64,000 bases of DNA from Fictibacillus nanhaiensis (GTDB lineage Bacteria > Bacillota > Bacilli > Bacillales > Fictibacillaceae): assembly GCF_019801215.1 (NCBI RefSeq), contig NZ_JAHVJO010000006.1:1-64000 (forward strand), in the 5' to 3' direction. Shown here one piece after another: positions 41,299 through 50,799 of this stretch. A program made the translations under genes and the position numbers. Each line of letters starts with the position of its first letter. Position 1 is the stretch's first letter. The notes below the pieces were generated by a model that was given only the letters and a program-made list of their open reading frames with translations, did no database searches and was not told the origin of the DNA.

Positions 41299-42213
41299 AT
41301 GTCAGAACAACTAGCTAAATCAACACCTCCAGTAGTCCCGCAACATGTACCAGCACCCGTTGAAGACAAAGCTATTTCTCCTTGGAAAGAAGCTTGGAGG
41401 AGTTTTAAGAAAAACAAGATCGCTCTTGTTGGTCTTTCCATCGTTTCCTTTTTTATCTTGATTGCCATCTTTGCTGATTTGTTGGCTCCTTACCATTACA
41501 AGGACGTGAATCTATCTGATAAACATATCGCACCATCTGCTGAGCACTGGTTCGGAACGGATGAGTTCGGCCGTGATATCCTAAGCCGTGTAATTCATGG
41601 TGCACGTATCTCCTTATGGGTTGGTTTCTTTTCCGTAGCAGGATCTGTCATCGTCGGATCAGTGCTTGGTATCGTGGCAGGATATTATGGTAAATGGGTA
41701 GATGGGATCATCTCACGTATTTTTGATATTTTGCTAGCTTTCCCAAGTATCTTGCTTGCGATCGCAGTTGTTTCCGTACTAGGACCTTCATTAAAAAATG
41801 CACTGATTGCAATTGCGATCATTAACGTTCCAACGTTCGGACGTTTGCTTCGTTCAAGGGTACTGAGTGTAAAAGAAGAAGAGTATATCACGGCCGCTCG
41901 TGCGGTTGGTATGAGTGACACAAGAATTTTGATCCACCACATTTTGCCGAACAGCTTGGCACCGATCATTGTACAAGGAACACTAGCCATCGCAACTGCC
42001 ATCATTGAAGCGGCAGCACTTGGTTTCTTGGGAATGGGTGCACAGCCTCCAACTCCTGAGTGGGGCAAAATGCTTGCTGATTCAAAAGACTTTATCATTC
42101 AAGCACCGTGGACTGTTTTGTTCCCAGGCCTGGCCATCATGTTGACTGTTCTTGGTTTTAACTTGATGGGTGACGGACTGCGTGACGCGCTCGATCCTCG
42201 GATGAAGAGCTAA
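41299..42213 (+). CDS. dppC: Peptide ABC transporter permease (DppC type)
   Basis: A 304-residue permease and partner of DppB. A cytoplasmic, Pro-rich N-terminus precedes FKKNKIALVGLSIVSFFILIAIFADLLAPY, the DppC hallmark. GTDEFGRDILSRVIHGARISLWVG follows, and the EAA loop is YITAARAVGMSDTRILIHHILPNSLAPIIV. The ATG at 41299 follows AGGAGGA; the longer frame overlapping dppB is not favoured. Last gene of the operon. Confidence 0.9.
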   Translation: MSEQLAKSTPPVVPQHVPAPVEDKAISPWKEAWRSFKKNKIALVGLSIVSFFILIAIFADLLAPYHYKDVNLSDKHIAPSAEHWFGTDEFGRDILSRVIHGARISLWVGFFSVAGSVIVGSVLGIVAGYYGKWVDGIISRIFDILLAFPSILLAIAVVSVLGPSLKNALIAIAIINVPTFGRLLRSRVLSVKEEEYITAARAVGMSDTRILIHHILPNSLAPIIVQGTLAIATAIIEAAALGFLGMGAQPPTPEWGKMLADSKDFIIQAPWTVLFPGLAIMLTVLGFNLMGDGLRDALDPRMKS

Positions 42214-42230
42214 TCTTTGAATAAGTAGAG

Positions 42231-42260
42231 GAGGTTTGGCTTTGGCCAAGCTTCTTTTTT
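42231..42260. terminator. Terminator between dppC and the NERD gene
   Basis: GAGGTTTGGC and GCCAAGCTTC pair with wobbles around TTTG, followed by TTTTTTT. It serves mainly the plus strand. Confidence 0.55.
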
Positions 42261-43234
42261 TATTTGTTTTTTTCTAGAAGTGATTCAAGATGATAATGGC
42301 GTGATCGATTAGTGCCTGATGAAGGCAGATTTAAAGAACGAAGAAGATGATAGGATTGGCTGCTCGAAGACAAGTTCAAATGGTATGCGCACTCATCATT
42401 CTTAATTCTTTTCGAGATTAATAGCGCATAATCTTGTAAAGCTTCTATATGAGCGGTTTTTGATGAGGTATAGCATGTAGCACAATGCCACTTTCCCCAT
42501 TCATATCTCATGATGGAATGTGCGCAAGTTGGACAAAACACACCTCTTAAGAGTTCATTCTTTTGTACTTGGAAAAGTTCGCAAATATCAGGGTCGTATG
42601 AGGAGCTTAATTTTGAAAGGAGTTTTACTATTTTCTTTACTTCTTTTTCTGTAAGTATAGGAGTGGGGTGCTTTTTTGCCAGGCTTTCGAATTTTTGTTT
42701 CAGACTGGAGCTTTTAATTATGGTTTCAGCCGCTTCTTTATAGGTTGGGGTGGATTCTATGATCGCGGATGGATGCGTCATGACGACTAGTGTCTCAATA
42801 GGAACAGATGCAATTTTATTTTGGTTGAGAATCTTAGAAAGATGGTATCTTTGTCGGTGGACCTGGTCGATCGGATTGGCAAAAGCTTCTTCTTTGCCGT
42901 TATGTGTCCGAATGAACTGGTAGAACTGATCTTCAAAAAAAAGGTGGCCAGCCATATATTTGATCTCAAGGATCGTAATGAAACTGGGCGTAATAAGGAT
43001 TGTGTCCATCTGGAAAAAATAATCATCATCCAGAATACGGAGCCCATGTAGAAATTGAACATCTTTAGGAAGATACCGATAAAAATACTCCAGAGATTGT
43101 TCACCTTTAAACCCGGAAGAATGATTACGCAACTGCTCTTGAAATTCATGCTTCCTTAGGTGAGTAGGAGGGATTCTCCTGACCAATTTAGATAATTTAG
43201 TAATAAAAATGGGTATTTTCCTCTGCTTTTTCAT
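42260..43234 (-). CDS. NERD domain protein with C-terminal zinc-ribbon-like motif
   Basis: A 324-residue protein. The nuclease-related domain (NERD) spans about residues 35-150, with GFKGEQSLEYFYRYL, the metal-binding Asp in DDDYFFQMDTILITP and ILEIKYMAGHLFF. Near residue 238 a C-x2-C...C-x2-C set (CPTCAHSIMRYEWGKWHCATC) suggests a zinc ribbon. NERD proteins are often tied to DNA processing, but the function here is unknown. It is convergent with dppC and flanked on its 5' side by repeats. Confidence 0.8.
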   Translation of the reverse strand: MKKQRKIPIFITKLSKLVRRIPPTHLRKHEFQEQLRNHSSGFKGEQSLEYFYRYLPKDVQFLHGLRILDDDYFFQMDTILITPSFITILEIKYMAGHLFFEDQFYQFIRTHNGKEEAFANPIDQVHRQRYHLSKILNQNKIASVPIETLVVMTHPSAIIESTPTYKEAAETIIKSSSLKQKFESLAKKHPTPILTEKEVKKIVKLLSKLSSSYDPDICELFQVQKNELLRGVFCPTCAHSIMRYEWGKWHCATCYTSSKTAHIEALQDYALLISKRIKNDECAYHLNLSSSSQSYHLLRSLNLPSSGTNRSRHYHLESLLEKNK

Positions 43235-43334
43235 ATGAACGCCTCCTTTTATTTTTGTGGCATTGGGAGACCTTCATTTTGCCGCATGATTGCGTTGGAG
43301 GCAAAAGGCAGGATTCTTAATTTCGCTGTTGAAA

Positions 43335-43442
43335 ACGACTGAATCCTAATATATTGCCTATGAATCCACAAGAAATGGGGTTGAATCCAAAAGTTTTATC
43401 GGTGAATCCGAAAGTTTTTGGTGTTTATCCACGAGTCTACAC
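43335..43442 (-). repeat. Array of 21-bp repeats (copy B, inverted relative to 17480-17612)
   Basis: Read on the minus strand, it begins GACTCGTGGAT and has four full 21-base units starting TGGAT or CGGAT and ending in AAAACTTT-like parts, then AATATATTAGGATTC. The start motif, unit length and end motif match those of copy A, so both derive from one element. Confidence 0.8.
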
Positions 43443-43536
43443 ATTTAGACATAAATCGACATACACCGACACGCACCACCACACGCCAACATACACCACC
43501 TCTACACGCCAACACACGCCTCAACGCTCACAACAC

Positions 43537-43572
43537 ACAAAAAAACCAACCTTCACTTAGAAAGGTTGGTCT
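43537..43572 (-). terminator. Terminator of ygaE
   Basis: ACCAACCTT and AAGGTTGGT form a perfect nine-base stem, and the minus strand continues with seven T. Confidence 0.85.
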
Positions 43573-43578
43573 CCTTAT

Positions 43579-44649
43579 TTAGTCTTCTATTCGGTGATTC
43601 AGTTGGACTTCGCTGTCGTCCTGATGATAGTTTTTAAAGCTTTCTACTAATGTGTTCAGGTGTTCGAGCTGGTCGCTGTAATCAATGATTAACGCGAAAA
43701 CAGGAAATAGCTGAATCCATTCTTCATTTTCAGGACTGTTGTAATAGCTCATAAAGCAGGTCATGAGCGATTTTTTGCTGATTTCAACATCCATGTCTAA
43801 TGTATGCTGTGCTCTTACTTTATCTGTGTACTTTAATAGCATCTGCTCATGGAAGTTCGTTAAGCCGTCAAGCTTTAACTGAATAAGTTCCTGAAGAGGT
43901 TCTGGCATGTTGTGCAATTCGTTCTCGTGGCTGTGAAGACTCTTCAATAACTCCAGCGCTTTATTGGTCGTTTGGATCATCTGACGATATAAGACGAGCT
44001 TTCGTGTTTTTGAATATTTGTTGGTTCTGAAATAGGTGCGTTCTTCTTTATAGAGTAAATAGTATTGATCCATCTTAAAACGATTTTCCTTGAGATGGTT
44101 CAAATCCTCTTTAATCGCACTGTGATCTGAAGCGTGTCTTGTGATCATGCGGATCCATTTAATGATCTCATCGGTATGACCTGAGATTTTATAATATAAT
44201 TTCGTCTCGTATTTTGGCGGCATGAAAACGAGATTCACTAAAAACGCTGAAAAGACACCAAGCATGATAAGCAGAAAACGGTCAATCGCAAAACCAATAA
44301 AGTTTTCGGTGTGGCTTTCCATGATTACAATAACCGTAACGATGGATAACGGGATCGTTTTCTCAATTTTCATCTTTAAGTTCGCTGCAATAACAAGTAC
44401 GACGACAAATCCGATAACAAACGGGTTATTACCAAGTAATATAACAAAAATGATGGCAAATATAGCACCTACAAGATTACCTTGGATTTGTTCCAAGATC
44501 GTTTGATACGATCGGTAAATGGAAGGCTGAATTGCAAATGTTGCAGCAATCGCGGCATACACCGGCTCATCCAATTGAAACATCATCGCCAAGTAGATGG
44601 ATAACGATATGGCTAGACCCGTTTTTATCATTCGGGCTCCTAATTTCAT
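43579..44649 (-). CDS. ygaE: Aromatic acid exporter family membrane protein (YgaE-like)
   Basis: About 356 residues. The N-terminal half (residues 1-150) has about five membrane helices, with KTGLAISLSIYLAMMF, YAAIAATFAIQPSIYRSYQTILEQIQGNLVGA and AIDRFLLIMLGVFSAFLVNLVFMPP, typical of FUSC/ArAE proteins; the C-terminal half is a soluble helical domain. Substrate unknown. The ATG at 44649 starts the homologous part. Upstream in-frame codons extend it by 31 residues, but with no good ribosome site. In B. subtilis ygaE lies beside gsaB, as here. Confidence 0.8.
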   Translation of the reverse strand: MKLGARMIKTGLAISLSIYLAMMFQLDEPVYAAIAATFAIQPSIYRSYQTILEQIQGNLVGAIFAIIFVILLGNNPFVIGFVVVLVIAANLKMKIEKTIPLSIVTVIVIMESHTENFIGFAIDRFLLIMLGVFSAFLVNLVFMPPKYETKLYYKISGHTDEIIKWIRMITRHASDHSAIKEDLNHLKENRFKMDQYYLLYKEERTYFRTNKYSKTRKLVLYRQMIQTTNKALELLKSLHSHENELHNMPEPLQELIQLKLDGLTNFHEQMLLKYTDKVRAQHTLDMDVEISKKSLMTCFMSYYNSPENEEWIQLFPVFALIIDYSDQLEHLNTLVESFKNYHQDDSEVQLNHRIED

Positions 44650-44812
44650 AACTGCGATAATTCCTTTCTCAAAAAAAATGTTAATAATCTCAAACACTAT
44701 AAACTGTTTCTCTTGTTTTATCAAGTAAAGGTATGTTAACAAATTGTGAAATATACAGCTTTCATACCGTATGAAGTAATCTTACTATATATTACTTGTT
44801 TTTCCCAAAAAC

Positions 44813-44842
44813 TAAAAAAGAATCCGTACGGGGACGGATTCT
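44813..44842 (-). terminator. Terminator of gsaB
   Basis: AGAATCCGT and ACGGATTCT form a nine-base stem, and the minus strand continues with TTTTTT. Confidence 0.85.
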
Positions 44843-44848
44843 ATAATC

Positions 44849-46138
44849 TTATGATAATCGGCTGAACGCTCTTCCTGCTGCTTCAATTGTTGCCAAAACG
44901 TCTTCTTCCGTATGAGCTGTTGTTAAGAACATCGCTTCATACTTAGAAGGGGCAAGGTTGATGCCTTCATTAAGCATCTGTTTAAAATAACGTCCGAAAA
45001 TTTCGCCGTCCGTTGCCTCTGCCTGCTCATAATTCACTATCTTTTCATCTGTAAAATAAAGAGTCAATGCGCCTTTTAAGCGGTTGATGGTGACGACAAC
45101 GTTATGTTTCGCCGCTTGCTCTAACAAACCTTTTTCCAAGATCGCGCCTAAACGATCCATTTCCTCGTACACACCTTCTTGCTGTAATACTTCTAAACAA
45201 GCGATTCCGGCTGATATGGAAGCAGGATTTCCTGCCATCGTTCCCGCTTGATAGGCCGGTCCGAGCGGTGCTACTTTTTCCATGATCTCTTTCTTGCCGC
45301 CGTATGCTCCAACGGGGAGTCCACCGCCAATAATCTTTCCTAGCGCTGTCATATCCGGTTTTACACCAAGCAGATCTTGAGCACCACCGTACATGAAACG
45401 GAATGCTGTAATTACTTCGTCGTAAATAACAAGTGCGCCATGCTCATGCGTAATATCGTTAACCGCTTGTAAGAATCCTTCTTTCGGTTCGACGATGCCG
45501 AAGTTTCCGACGATCGGCTCCACAAGAACAGCTGCAACCTGATCGCCCCATTTTTCCATTGCTGTGCGATAAGCTTCAACATCATTAAATGGGACTGTGA
45601 TCACTTCTTGAGCAATACTTTTTGGAACGCCCGCAGAATCCGGCGTTCCGAGTGTAGATGGTCCTGAACCTGCGGCAACGAGCACTAAGTCTGAATGTCC
45701 GTGGTAGCAGCCGGCAAATTTAATGATTTTATCACGGCCTGTGTAAGCACGTGCGACACGTATCGTTGTCATGACCGCTTCTGTACCAGAGTTTACAAAA
45801 CGCACTTTATCCATAGCAGGCATAGCCTCTTTTAGCATTTTTGCAAATTTCACTTCAAGTGAAGTCGGTGTTCCATATAGAACGCCGTTTTCCGCAGCTT
45901 TTACGATCGCTTTTGTAATATGCGGGTGAGCATGTCCAGTAATAATAGGACCATATGCAGCTAAATAATCGATATACCGATTACCGTCCTCATCCCAAAA
46001 ATAGGCGCCTTGAGCACGTTCCATAAAAACAGGTGCGCCACCCCCAACTGCCTTAAAGGAGCGGGAAGGGCTGTTGACACCACCAACAATATGTAAAAGA
46101 GCTTCATCATAGAGAGCTTCTGAGCGAGTGTGAATCAT
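44849..46138 (-). CDS. gsaB: Glutamate-1-semialdehyde 2,1-aminomutase
   Basis: A 429-residue class III PLP aminotransferase that makes 5-aminolevulinate for haem synthesis. Motifs are [15 protein letters not shown] at the N-terminus, [17 protein letters not shown], and the PLP lysine in [19 protein letters not shown]. subtilis has two such genes, hemL in the hem operon and gsaB here; position beside ygaE and near ygaF marks it as gsaB. It has its own promoter-like TACAAT box upstream. The ATG follows AAGGAGGAA. Confidence 0.92.
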   Translation of the reverse strand: MIHTRSEALYDEALLHIVGGVNSPSRSFKAVGGGAPVFMERAQGAYFWDEDGNRYIDYLAAYGPIITGHAHPHITKAIVKAAENGVLYGTPTSLEVKFAKMLKEAMPAMDKVRFVNSGTEAVMTTIRVARAYTGRDKIIKFAGCYHGHSDLVLVAAGSGPSTLGTPDSAGVPKSIAQEVITVPFNDVEAYRTAMEKWGDQVAAVLVEPIVGNFGIVEPKEGFLQAVNDITHEHGALVIYDEVITAFRFMYGGAQDLLGVKPDMTALGKIIGGGLPVGAYGGKKEIMEKVAPLGPAYQAGTMAGNPASISAGIACLEVLQQEGVYEEMDRLGAILEKGLLEQAAKHNVVVTINRLKGALTLYFTDEKIVNYEQAEATDGEIFGRYFKQMLNEGINLAPSKYEAMFLTTAHTEEDVLATIEAAGRAFSRLS

Positions 46139-46318
46139 ATCTATTCCTCCTTAACTTCAATCAATTAGTATTGTAGCATGAATAACGAAAGGAAACAGGT
46201 ATAGAAAACCGTGCTATAGCTCTCAACTATTTGAGTTTTAGAAGGTGAATAGGATACACTATCGGAGTGTTCAAATTTCTGTTAAAAAGGAATATGTTTT
46301 TATTTGGAGGCTTCACTC

Positions 46319-47335
46319 ATGCAAAATATTATAGAAGTGCAACACTTAAAGAAAGAATTTAAGTCCTATTCAAGCCGACAAGGTTTAAAGGGAGCATTTC
46401 GTGATCTTTTTACACGAAATTATACAATCAAAACTGCTGTTGATGATATCTCATTTTCTATTAAAAGAGGAGAGATGGTTGGATATATTGGTGAGAACGG
46501 AGCAGGTAAGTCTACTTCTATTAAAATGTTAACGGGTATCCTTACTCCGACTGACGGAAAGATTGTCGTAAATGGAATGAATCCTCATAAAGAACGGGAA
46601 AAATTCGTAAAGACGATCGGTGTTGTTTTCGGACAGCGTTCACAGCTCTGGTGGGATATTGCGGTACAGGAATCATTTCGTCTATTAAAGAAAATCTACA
46701 ATGTGCCAGATGAGCAATATGAAGCACACATGAAGGATGTTATCGAAACGCTAGATATCGGACCACTCTTAGATAAGCCTGTCCGAAAGCTATCACTTGG
46801 ACAAAGAATGCGCTGTGAGCTGGCGGCTGCGCTCATTCACAATCCACCCTTATTGTTTTTAGATGAGCCTACGATTGGTCTTGATGTTCTTGTGAAATTA
46901 AAGATTCGTGAGTTTTTAAAACGGATCAATGAAAAGTATGGGACGACTATTCTCCTTACCACTCATGATCTTTCAGATATTGAAGCGCTTTGTGAGCGGG
47001 TCGTTATGCTTGATGAAGGAAAGATCATTTATGATGGACCGCTAAAAGAGCTGCGTGAAAATTGGGCAGAAGGTAAGCAAATTCAGTTTCAGTTTAGTGA
47101 AAAAGCAACACTGGAAGAATTGCAGAGCTTAACAAGAGATCATTTGGTTGTATGGGAACAGGGAGAAAGTGAGCTTATTTGGGTAGCCTCGGTAGATACT
47201 GATGAAACGGTGATCTCCGGAGTTATCGGAAAAGTAACAGCAGCTAAAAAAATTGCAGATCTAAAGATTCTTGAGATCTCGACAGAAGAAATCATCCGCA
47301 ACATTTATGTAGAAGGTGCTGTTCGTCATGGGTAA
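46319..47335 (+). CDS. ABC-2 type transporter ATPase
   Basis: A 338-residue ATPase. An N-terminal region with the family motif YSSRQGLKGAFRDLFTR precedes Walker A GENGAGKSTS. The signature is LSLGQRMRCELAAAL and Walker B is LLFLDEPTIGLD. A C-terminal domain of about 80 residues follows. It belongs to the group of ATPases paired with two different ABC-2 permeases; the substrate is unknown. ATG at 46319 follows TTGGAGG. The permease gene overlaps its end by eight bases. Confidence 0.85.
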   Translation: MQNIIEVQHLKKEFKSYSSRQGLKGAFRDLFTRNYTIKTAVDDISFSIKRGEMVGYIGENGAGKSTSIKMLTGILTPTDGKIVVNGMNPHKEREKFVKTIGVVFGQRSQLWWDIAVQESFRLLKKIYNVPDEQYEAHMKDVIETLDIGPLLDKPVRKLSLGQRMRCELAAALIHNPPLLFLDEPTIGLDVLVKLKIREFLKRINEKYGTTILLTTHDLSDIEALCERVVMLDEGKIIYDGPLKELRENWAEGKQIQFQFSEKATLEELQSLTRDHLVVWEQGESELIWVASVDTDETVISGVIGKVTAAKKIADLKILEISTEEIIRNIYVEGAVRHG

Positions 47336-48119
47336 GTACATTGAGATGATCCGCATCCGCTTTTTAATGATGCTTGCTTACCGGACCAACTATTACAGTG
47401 GAATTTTAATATATAGCATTAATATAGGGGCGTACTACTTCTTGTGGAGTGCGATTTATGGGGGCAAGGAAAACATCCAAGGCCTTTCTATTACTCAGAT
47501 GACTACTTATATCGCCGTCGCATGGATGGCCCGAGCCTTTTATTTTAATAACATAGACAGAGAAATTGCGATGGAGATCAAGGAAGGGAAAGTAGCTGTT
47601 GAGATGGTACGTCCTTATCCTTATTTAAATATGAAGATGATGCAAGGACTAGGAGAAGGAATCTTCCGGCTGCTCTTTTTCTCAGTACCGGGGATGGTCA
47701 TCGTATGGATTGTTTTTCCTGTGGAACTATCGGCAAATGCAGCGACCTGGTTTTTCTTTTTTATCTCTATCATTTTCAGTTTTATTATTAATACTCAAAT
47801 TAACTTGCTCGCGGGCATTGCGACCTTCTTCTTATTTAATAATGATGGGTTGATCCGAGCAAAGCGTGTGGTCATCGATTTATTTTCAGGATTGATTCTA
47901 CCACTCAGTTTTTATCCGATGTGGGCACAAAATATTATGAGCTATCTGCCGTTTCAAGGAATCAGTTATATTCCGAGCATGATTTTTACAGAAGGGTTCA
48001 AAGGGTCACAAATCGTTGAGGCATTGATCAATCAAGCGTTTTGGTCGCTTCTTTTAATCGTTCCTGTATATGTGTTGTGGATTATAGCTAAACGTCAGCT
48101 CGTGGTACAAGGGGGGTAG
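47328..48119 (+). CDS. ABC-2 family permease, first subunit
   Basis: A 263-residue protein with about six membrane helices. Features are the N-terminal IRIRFLMMLAYRTNYYSGILIYSINIGAYYFLW and a mid-protein EIKEGKVAVEMVRPYPYLN segment typical of this permease group. The ATG at 47328 lies within the ATPase gene end, so translation is probably coupled. It should form the channel with the next gene's product. Confidence 0.82.
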   Translation: MGKYIEMIRIRFLMMLAYRTNYYSGILIYSINIGAYYFLWSAIYGGKENIQGLSITQMTTYIAVAWMARAFYFNNIDREIAMEIKEGKVAVEMVRPYPYLNMKMMQGLGEGIFRLLFFSVPGMVIVWIVFPVELSANAATWFFFFISIIFSFIINTQINLLAGIATFFLFNNDGLIRAKRVVIDLFSGLILPLSFYPMWAQNIMSYLPFQGISYIPSMIFTEGFKGSQIVEALINQAFWSLLLIVPVYVLWIIAKRQLVVQGG

Positions 48120-48125
48120 TCAGCT

Positions 48126-48911
48126 ATGGGCAATATTTCGATCTTTTTTCAATATGTAGGTCAATATTTAAAAACAAGACTGACTTACCGTGCCGATATG
48201 GTGGTCGAGATCTTTTCAGATTTCCTGTTTCAGGCGGTAAACCTTGTATTCATTCTGGTTGTGTTTGGTCATACCTCGTTACTGGCAGGGTGGAGCAAGG
48301 ATGAGATGATCTTCATCTACGGATTCTTCCTCGTGCCATTTTCTATTTTCGCATCGTTCTTTAATATATGGGATTTTACGGATCGTTATATTGTAAAAGG
48401 GGAGATGGACCGCATTTTAACGAGGCCTGTACACAGCCTGTTTCAAATAGTACTTGAGCGCATGGAGCTTGAATCGCTGTTTGGAGCGGTTACAGGATTA
48501 GTCGTCATGTTTTATGCAGGTGGAAGACTAGGACTTGAGATCAGCTGGTACGATCCATTCATTTTCATTCTCCTTGTACTAGGTGGTGCACTCGTTTATG
48601 CCGGCATCTTCATCAGTCTTGCATCAATCGGATTCTGGTCGGATTCACGAACAGATATTATGCCGATGATGTACAACATTGGAAATTATGGGCGATATCC
48701 TGTAGATATTTATAATAAAATCATTAAATATGTATTAACGTGGATTTTACCTTTCGCTTTTGTAGGTGTATATCCTTCATCCTACTTTTTAGAGCGTGAA
48801 GAGTGGTATACGTATGCCTTTTTAACACCTGTTGTTGGACTTGTCTTTTTCATGATTTCCGTTACCCTTTGGAATGTAGGGGTAACGAAATATAGAGGTG
48901 CAGGAAACTAA
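48126..48911 (+). CDS. ABC-2 family permease, second subunit
   Basis: A 261-residue polytopic protein. RLTYRADMVVEIFSDFLFQAVNLVFILVVF and IVKGEMDRILTRPVHSLFQIVLERMELE parallel the corresponding parts of the first permease, which indicates an old duplication. The late YGRYPVDIYNKIIKYVLTWILPFAFVGVYPSSYFL segment is characteristic of the group. It completes an ATPase plus two-permease exporter. A terminator follows. Confidence 0.82.
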   Translation: MGNISIFFQYVGQYLKTRLTYRADMVVEIFSDFLFQAVNLVFILVVFGHTSLLAGWSKDEMIFIYGFFLVPFSIFASFFNIWDFTDRYIVKGEMDRILTRPVHSLFQIVLERMELESLFGAVTGLVVMFYAGGRLGLEISWYDPFIFILLVLGGALVYAGIFISLASIGFWSDSRTDIMPMMYNIGNYGRYPVDIYNKIIKYVLTWILPFAFVGVYPSSYFLEREEWYTYAFLTPVVGLVFFMISVTLWNVGVTKYRGAGN

Positions 48912-48912
48912 A

Positions 48913-48944
48913 GAAAACCGTTCTCCAGTGGAGAGCGGTTTTTG
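48913..48944. terminator. Bidirectional terminator
   Basis: AAAACCG-TCTCC and GGAGA-CGGTTTT pair around AGT, with A and T runs on both sides. It separates the ABC-2 operon from the convergent permease genes. Confidence 0.8.
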
Positions 48945-49868
48945 TTAGTAATAGAACAGCCTTTTGCTGACGGTCTTCTCCAGGCTTTTTGTCATAACGT
49001 TAACAGAAAGGATCAATAGAGTATAAGCGGTTACGGGAAACATGATTACAAATGGATCTAGCATGAGTTCACGATGATACATACTGATTAATCCTGTCCA
49101 TTCGTTTGAAAGAGTATTGTAGTTGTTGAACTGATCATGCTCCTGTCCTGATGAAATCATGATGCCACCTATAAATAGATGATAGATCGCTAAGTGGAGC
49201 ATTAAAGTAAGTACCTGTGCAAATTGTCTGCCGCATATGACAAAAAGGCGGGGCAATAAATGAGGGAAAATGTGACGCATAATAATTTGTATAGATGATG
49301 CTCCCATATGTTTAGCGCACGTTACATATTCATACCTGGATAACGACTGGGCTGTCTCTGCGATTATTTTTCCAAGCGGAAAAACACCTGTTGCAACAAG
49401 AACGATCAGTTGAATTAAGAGTGTTTCATTATACGATAAGACAGATTCAGTTCTGAGTTCATAAAAAAGAAGCGGAGATAAGATAAGCAGTGCGATAAGG
49501 GATTGCGGGACATATTGAAATCCTTGCAGCAAGCCTCCAAACCAACTGTTCATAAACAAACGTTTAAACAGTAATCCAGCAACTAGTGAGATGATCATTC
49601 TAGACAGAGTAACGACACCTGCAAAAATAATCGTGTACTTTGCTCCCTCAATCAATGCATATAAAAGATCTTTTCCATTCCTGTCAGTTCCAAGAAGATG
49701 ATCTTGAGACGGATGAAGTGGGGGAATGGAAAGCAGCTCTCCATTATCTTTATATAAAAAGGGTTGAACGGGTGGTTCTGTTGTTATTAAAGGCAGTGAA
49801 ATACTGATTAACAATAAACATCCTAATAAAATTACCCCTATATGGTAAGCGTGAATTTTACGCAGCAT
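48945..49868 (-). CDS. DppC-like permease without cognate ATPase (divergent)
   Basis: A 307-residue membrane protein of the DppC/OppC type. PLHPSQDHLLGTDRNGKDLLYALIEGAKYTI and the EAA-like loop YVTCAKHMGASSIQIIMRHIFPHLLPRLFV are recognisable, but the sequence is divergent from both other DppC types in the window. It overlaps the preceding permease gene by 11 bases. No receptor or ATPase gene accompanies the pair, so either they use those of another system or the system is split. Confidence 0.75.
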   Translation of the reverse strand: MLRKIHAYHIGVILLGCLLLISISLPLITTEPPVQPFLYKDNGELLSIPPLHPSQDHLLGTDRNGKDLLYALIEGAKYTIIFAGVVTLSRMIISLVAGLLFKRLFMNSWFGGLLQGFQYVPQSLIALLILSPLLFYELRTESVLSYNETLLIQLIVLVATGVFPLGKIIAETAQSLSRYEYVTCAKHMGASSIQIIMRHIFPHLLPRLFVICGRQFAQVLTLMLHLAIYHLFIGGIMISSGQEHDQFNNYNTLSNEWTGLISMYHRELMLDPFVIMFPVTAYTLLILSVNVMTKSLEKTVSKRLFYY

Positions 49869-50784
49869 ATGGATTCCTCACTTTCCTTACGATAAGCTCA
49901 ATCGCTTTTATTGTTCCATACAGAGGCAGGACAATAAGCAAGAGCAGCATCGCTCTCGTTTCTGGTCGCTGATCACTCAAAAGAATTCCGATTACTCCGT
50001 TCATATTGAAAAGATATTCTATTACAACGAGCTGGCTAAAAAGAAGAAGCATGATAAACGGAAGATGGATACTTAGTTCATGCAATGTGTTTCTTAAAAG
50101 GTGATGAAAGATAATCTTTCGTCTTGAGATGCCTTTTGAACGTGCAAAGGTGATGTAGTCCTTTTGTATTTCGGTCTGTGATAAGACGAGCTGCATTCTG
50201 AACAGATAGATGGCCGGAACGAGACTTAAAGCGATTACGGGTAAAAAGAAAGAAGGCTCTTTACTCGAGGTAAAAGGATTAGCAGCAAGCCATCCGGTTT
50301 TTTTATATATCCAAACAACAGCGAGCTGAATGCAAAAAACAAAGAAGAGATCAGGTAAAGCCTCAAGCAGATCAGTAGCACGTATAATCCCTTTTTTAAA
50401 AGCAGAAGGCAGAAGTTCGGTTACCCATCCTAACAAAACGGCTGCAAGGAAAGCGACTGCAAAACTAAAGAGCAGCAGCGATAACGTATATAGAATGCTG
50501 TCCCATATTTCGGGGAACAAAGGTCTTTCCGTAATCTCATTTAAAAAAACAACTGAACGGTTAACAGGTATTCGAGGAAAAGCGAGATGTTGAGTATGCG
50601 TATAAAGAGTTTGCAAGTCTGGTCTAAAGAGACCTTTTAGTACATCAAAAACGGTTTGGACATAACGTGTGACGCTTAAAGCTATCCCGCTTTTTCCCGC
50701 AAGAAGAGAGGGGGTTGATGACAACAGAACGATACACACAACTAGTAAAGCAACTTGTTTACCTATCGAAAACATAATTCTCAT
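49858..50784 (-). CDS. DppB-like permease without cognate ATPase (divergent)
   Basis: A 308-residue permease. The DppB-type EAA loop ITFARSKGISRRKIIFHHLLRNTLHELSIHLPF is clear; the N-terminal helix is an uncleaved signal-like segment, and the usual motif around the first helix is eroded. It lies 15 bases after the ArsR-type regulator gene in the same direction, so the three minus-strand genes form one unit that the regulator may control. Confidence 0.75.
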   Translation of the reverse strand: MRIMFSIGKQVALLVVCIVLLSSTPSLLAGKSGIALSVTRYVQTVFDVLKGLFRPDLQTLYTHTQHLAFPRIPVNRSVVFLNEITERPLFPEIWDSILYTLSLLLFSFAVAFLAAVLLGWVTELLPSAFKKGIIRATDLLEALPDLFFVFCIQLAVVWIYKKTGWLAANPFTSSKEPSFFLPVIALSLVPAIYLFRMQLVLSQTEIQKDYITFARSKGISRRKIIFHHLLRNTLHELSIHLPFIMLLLFSQLVVIEYLFNMNGVIGILLSDQRPETRAMLLLLIVLPLYGTIKAIELIVRKVRNPYAA

Positions 50785-50799
50785 AACAGACTCTCCTTT

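Larger units (their letters stand above)
43235..43578. other. Gene-free region between the NERD gene and ygaE
   Basis: No supported gene is present. It holds the second copy of the 21-bp-period array (43335-43442), then a C/A-rich, almost G-free stretch (about 43443-43540) with loose repeats of CACGCCAACA and ACACCACC, and the ygaE terminator. A 68-codon forward frame covers the array, but its peptide simply follows the repeat. Confidence 0.7.

Noticed and set aside
43354..43560. 68-codon forward frame across the 21-bp array and the C/A-rich stretch
   Set aside because: No ribosome site, peptide follows the DNA repeat, and the sister array at 17480 has stops in the same frame.
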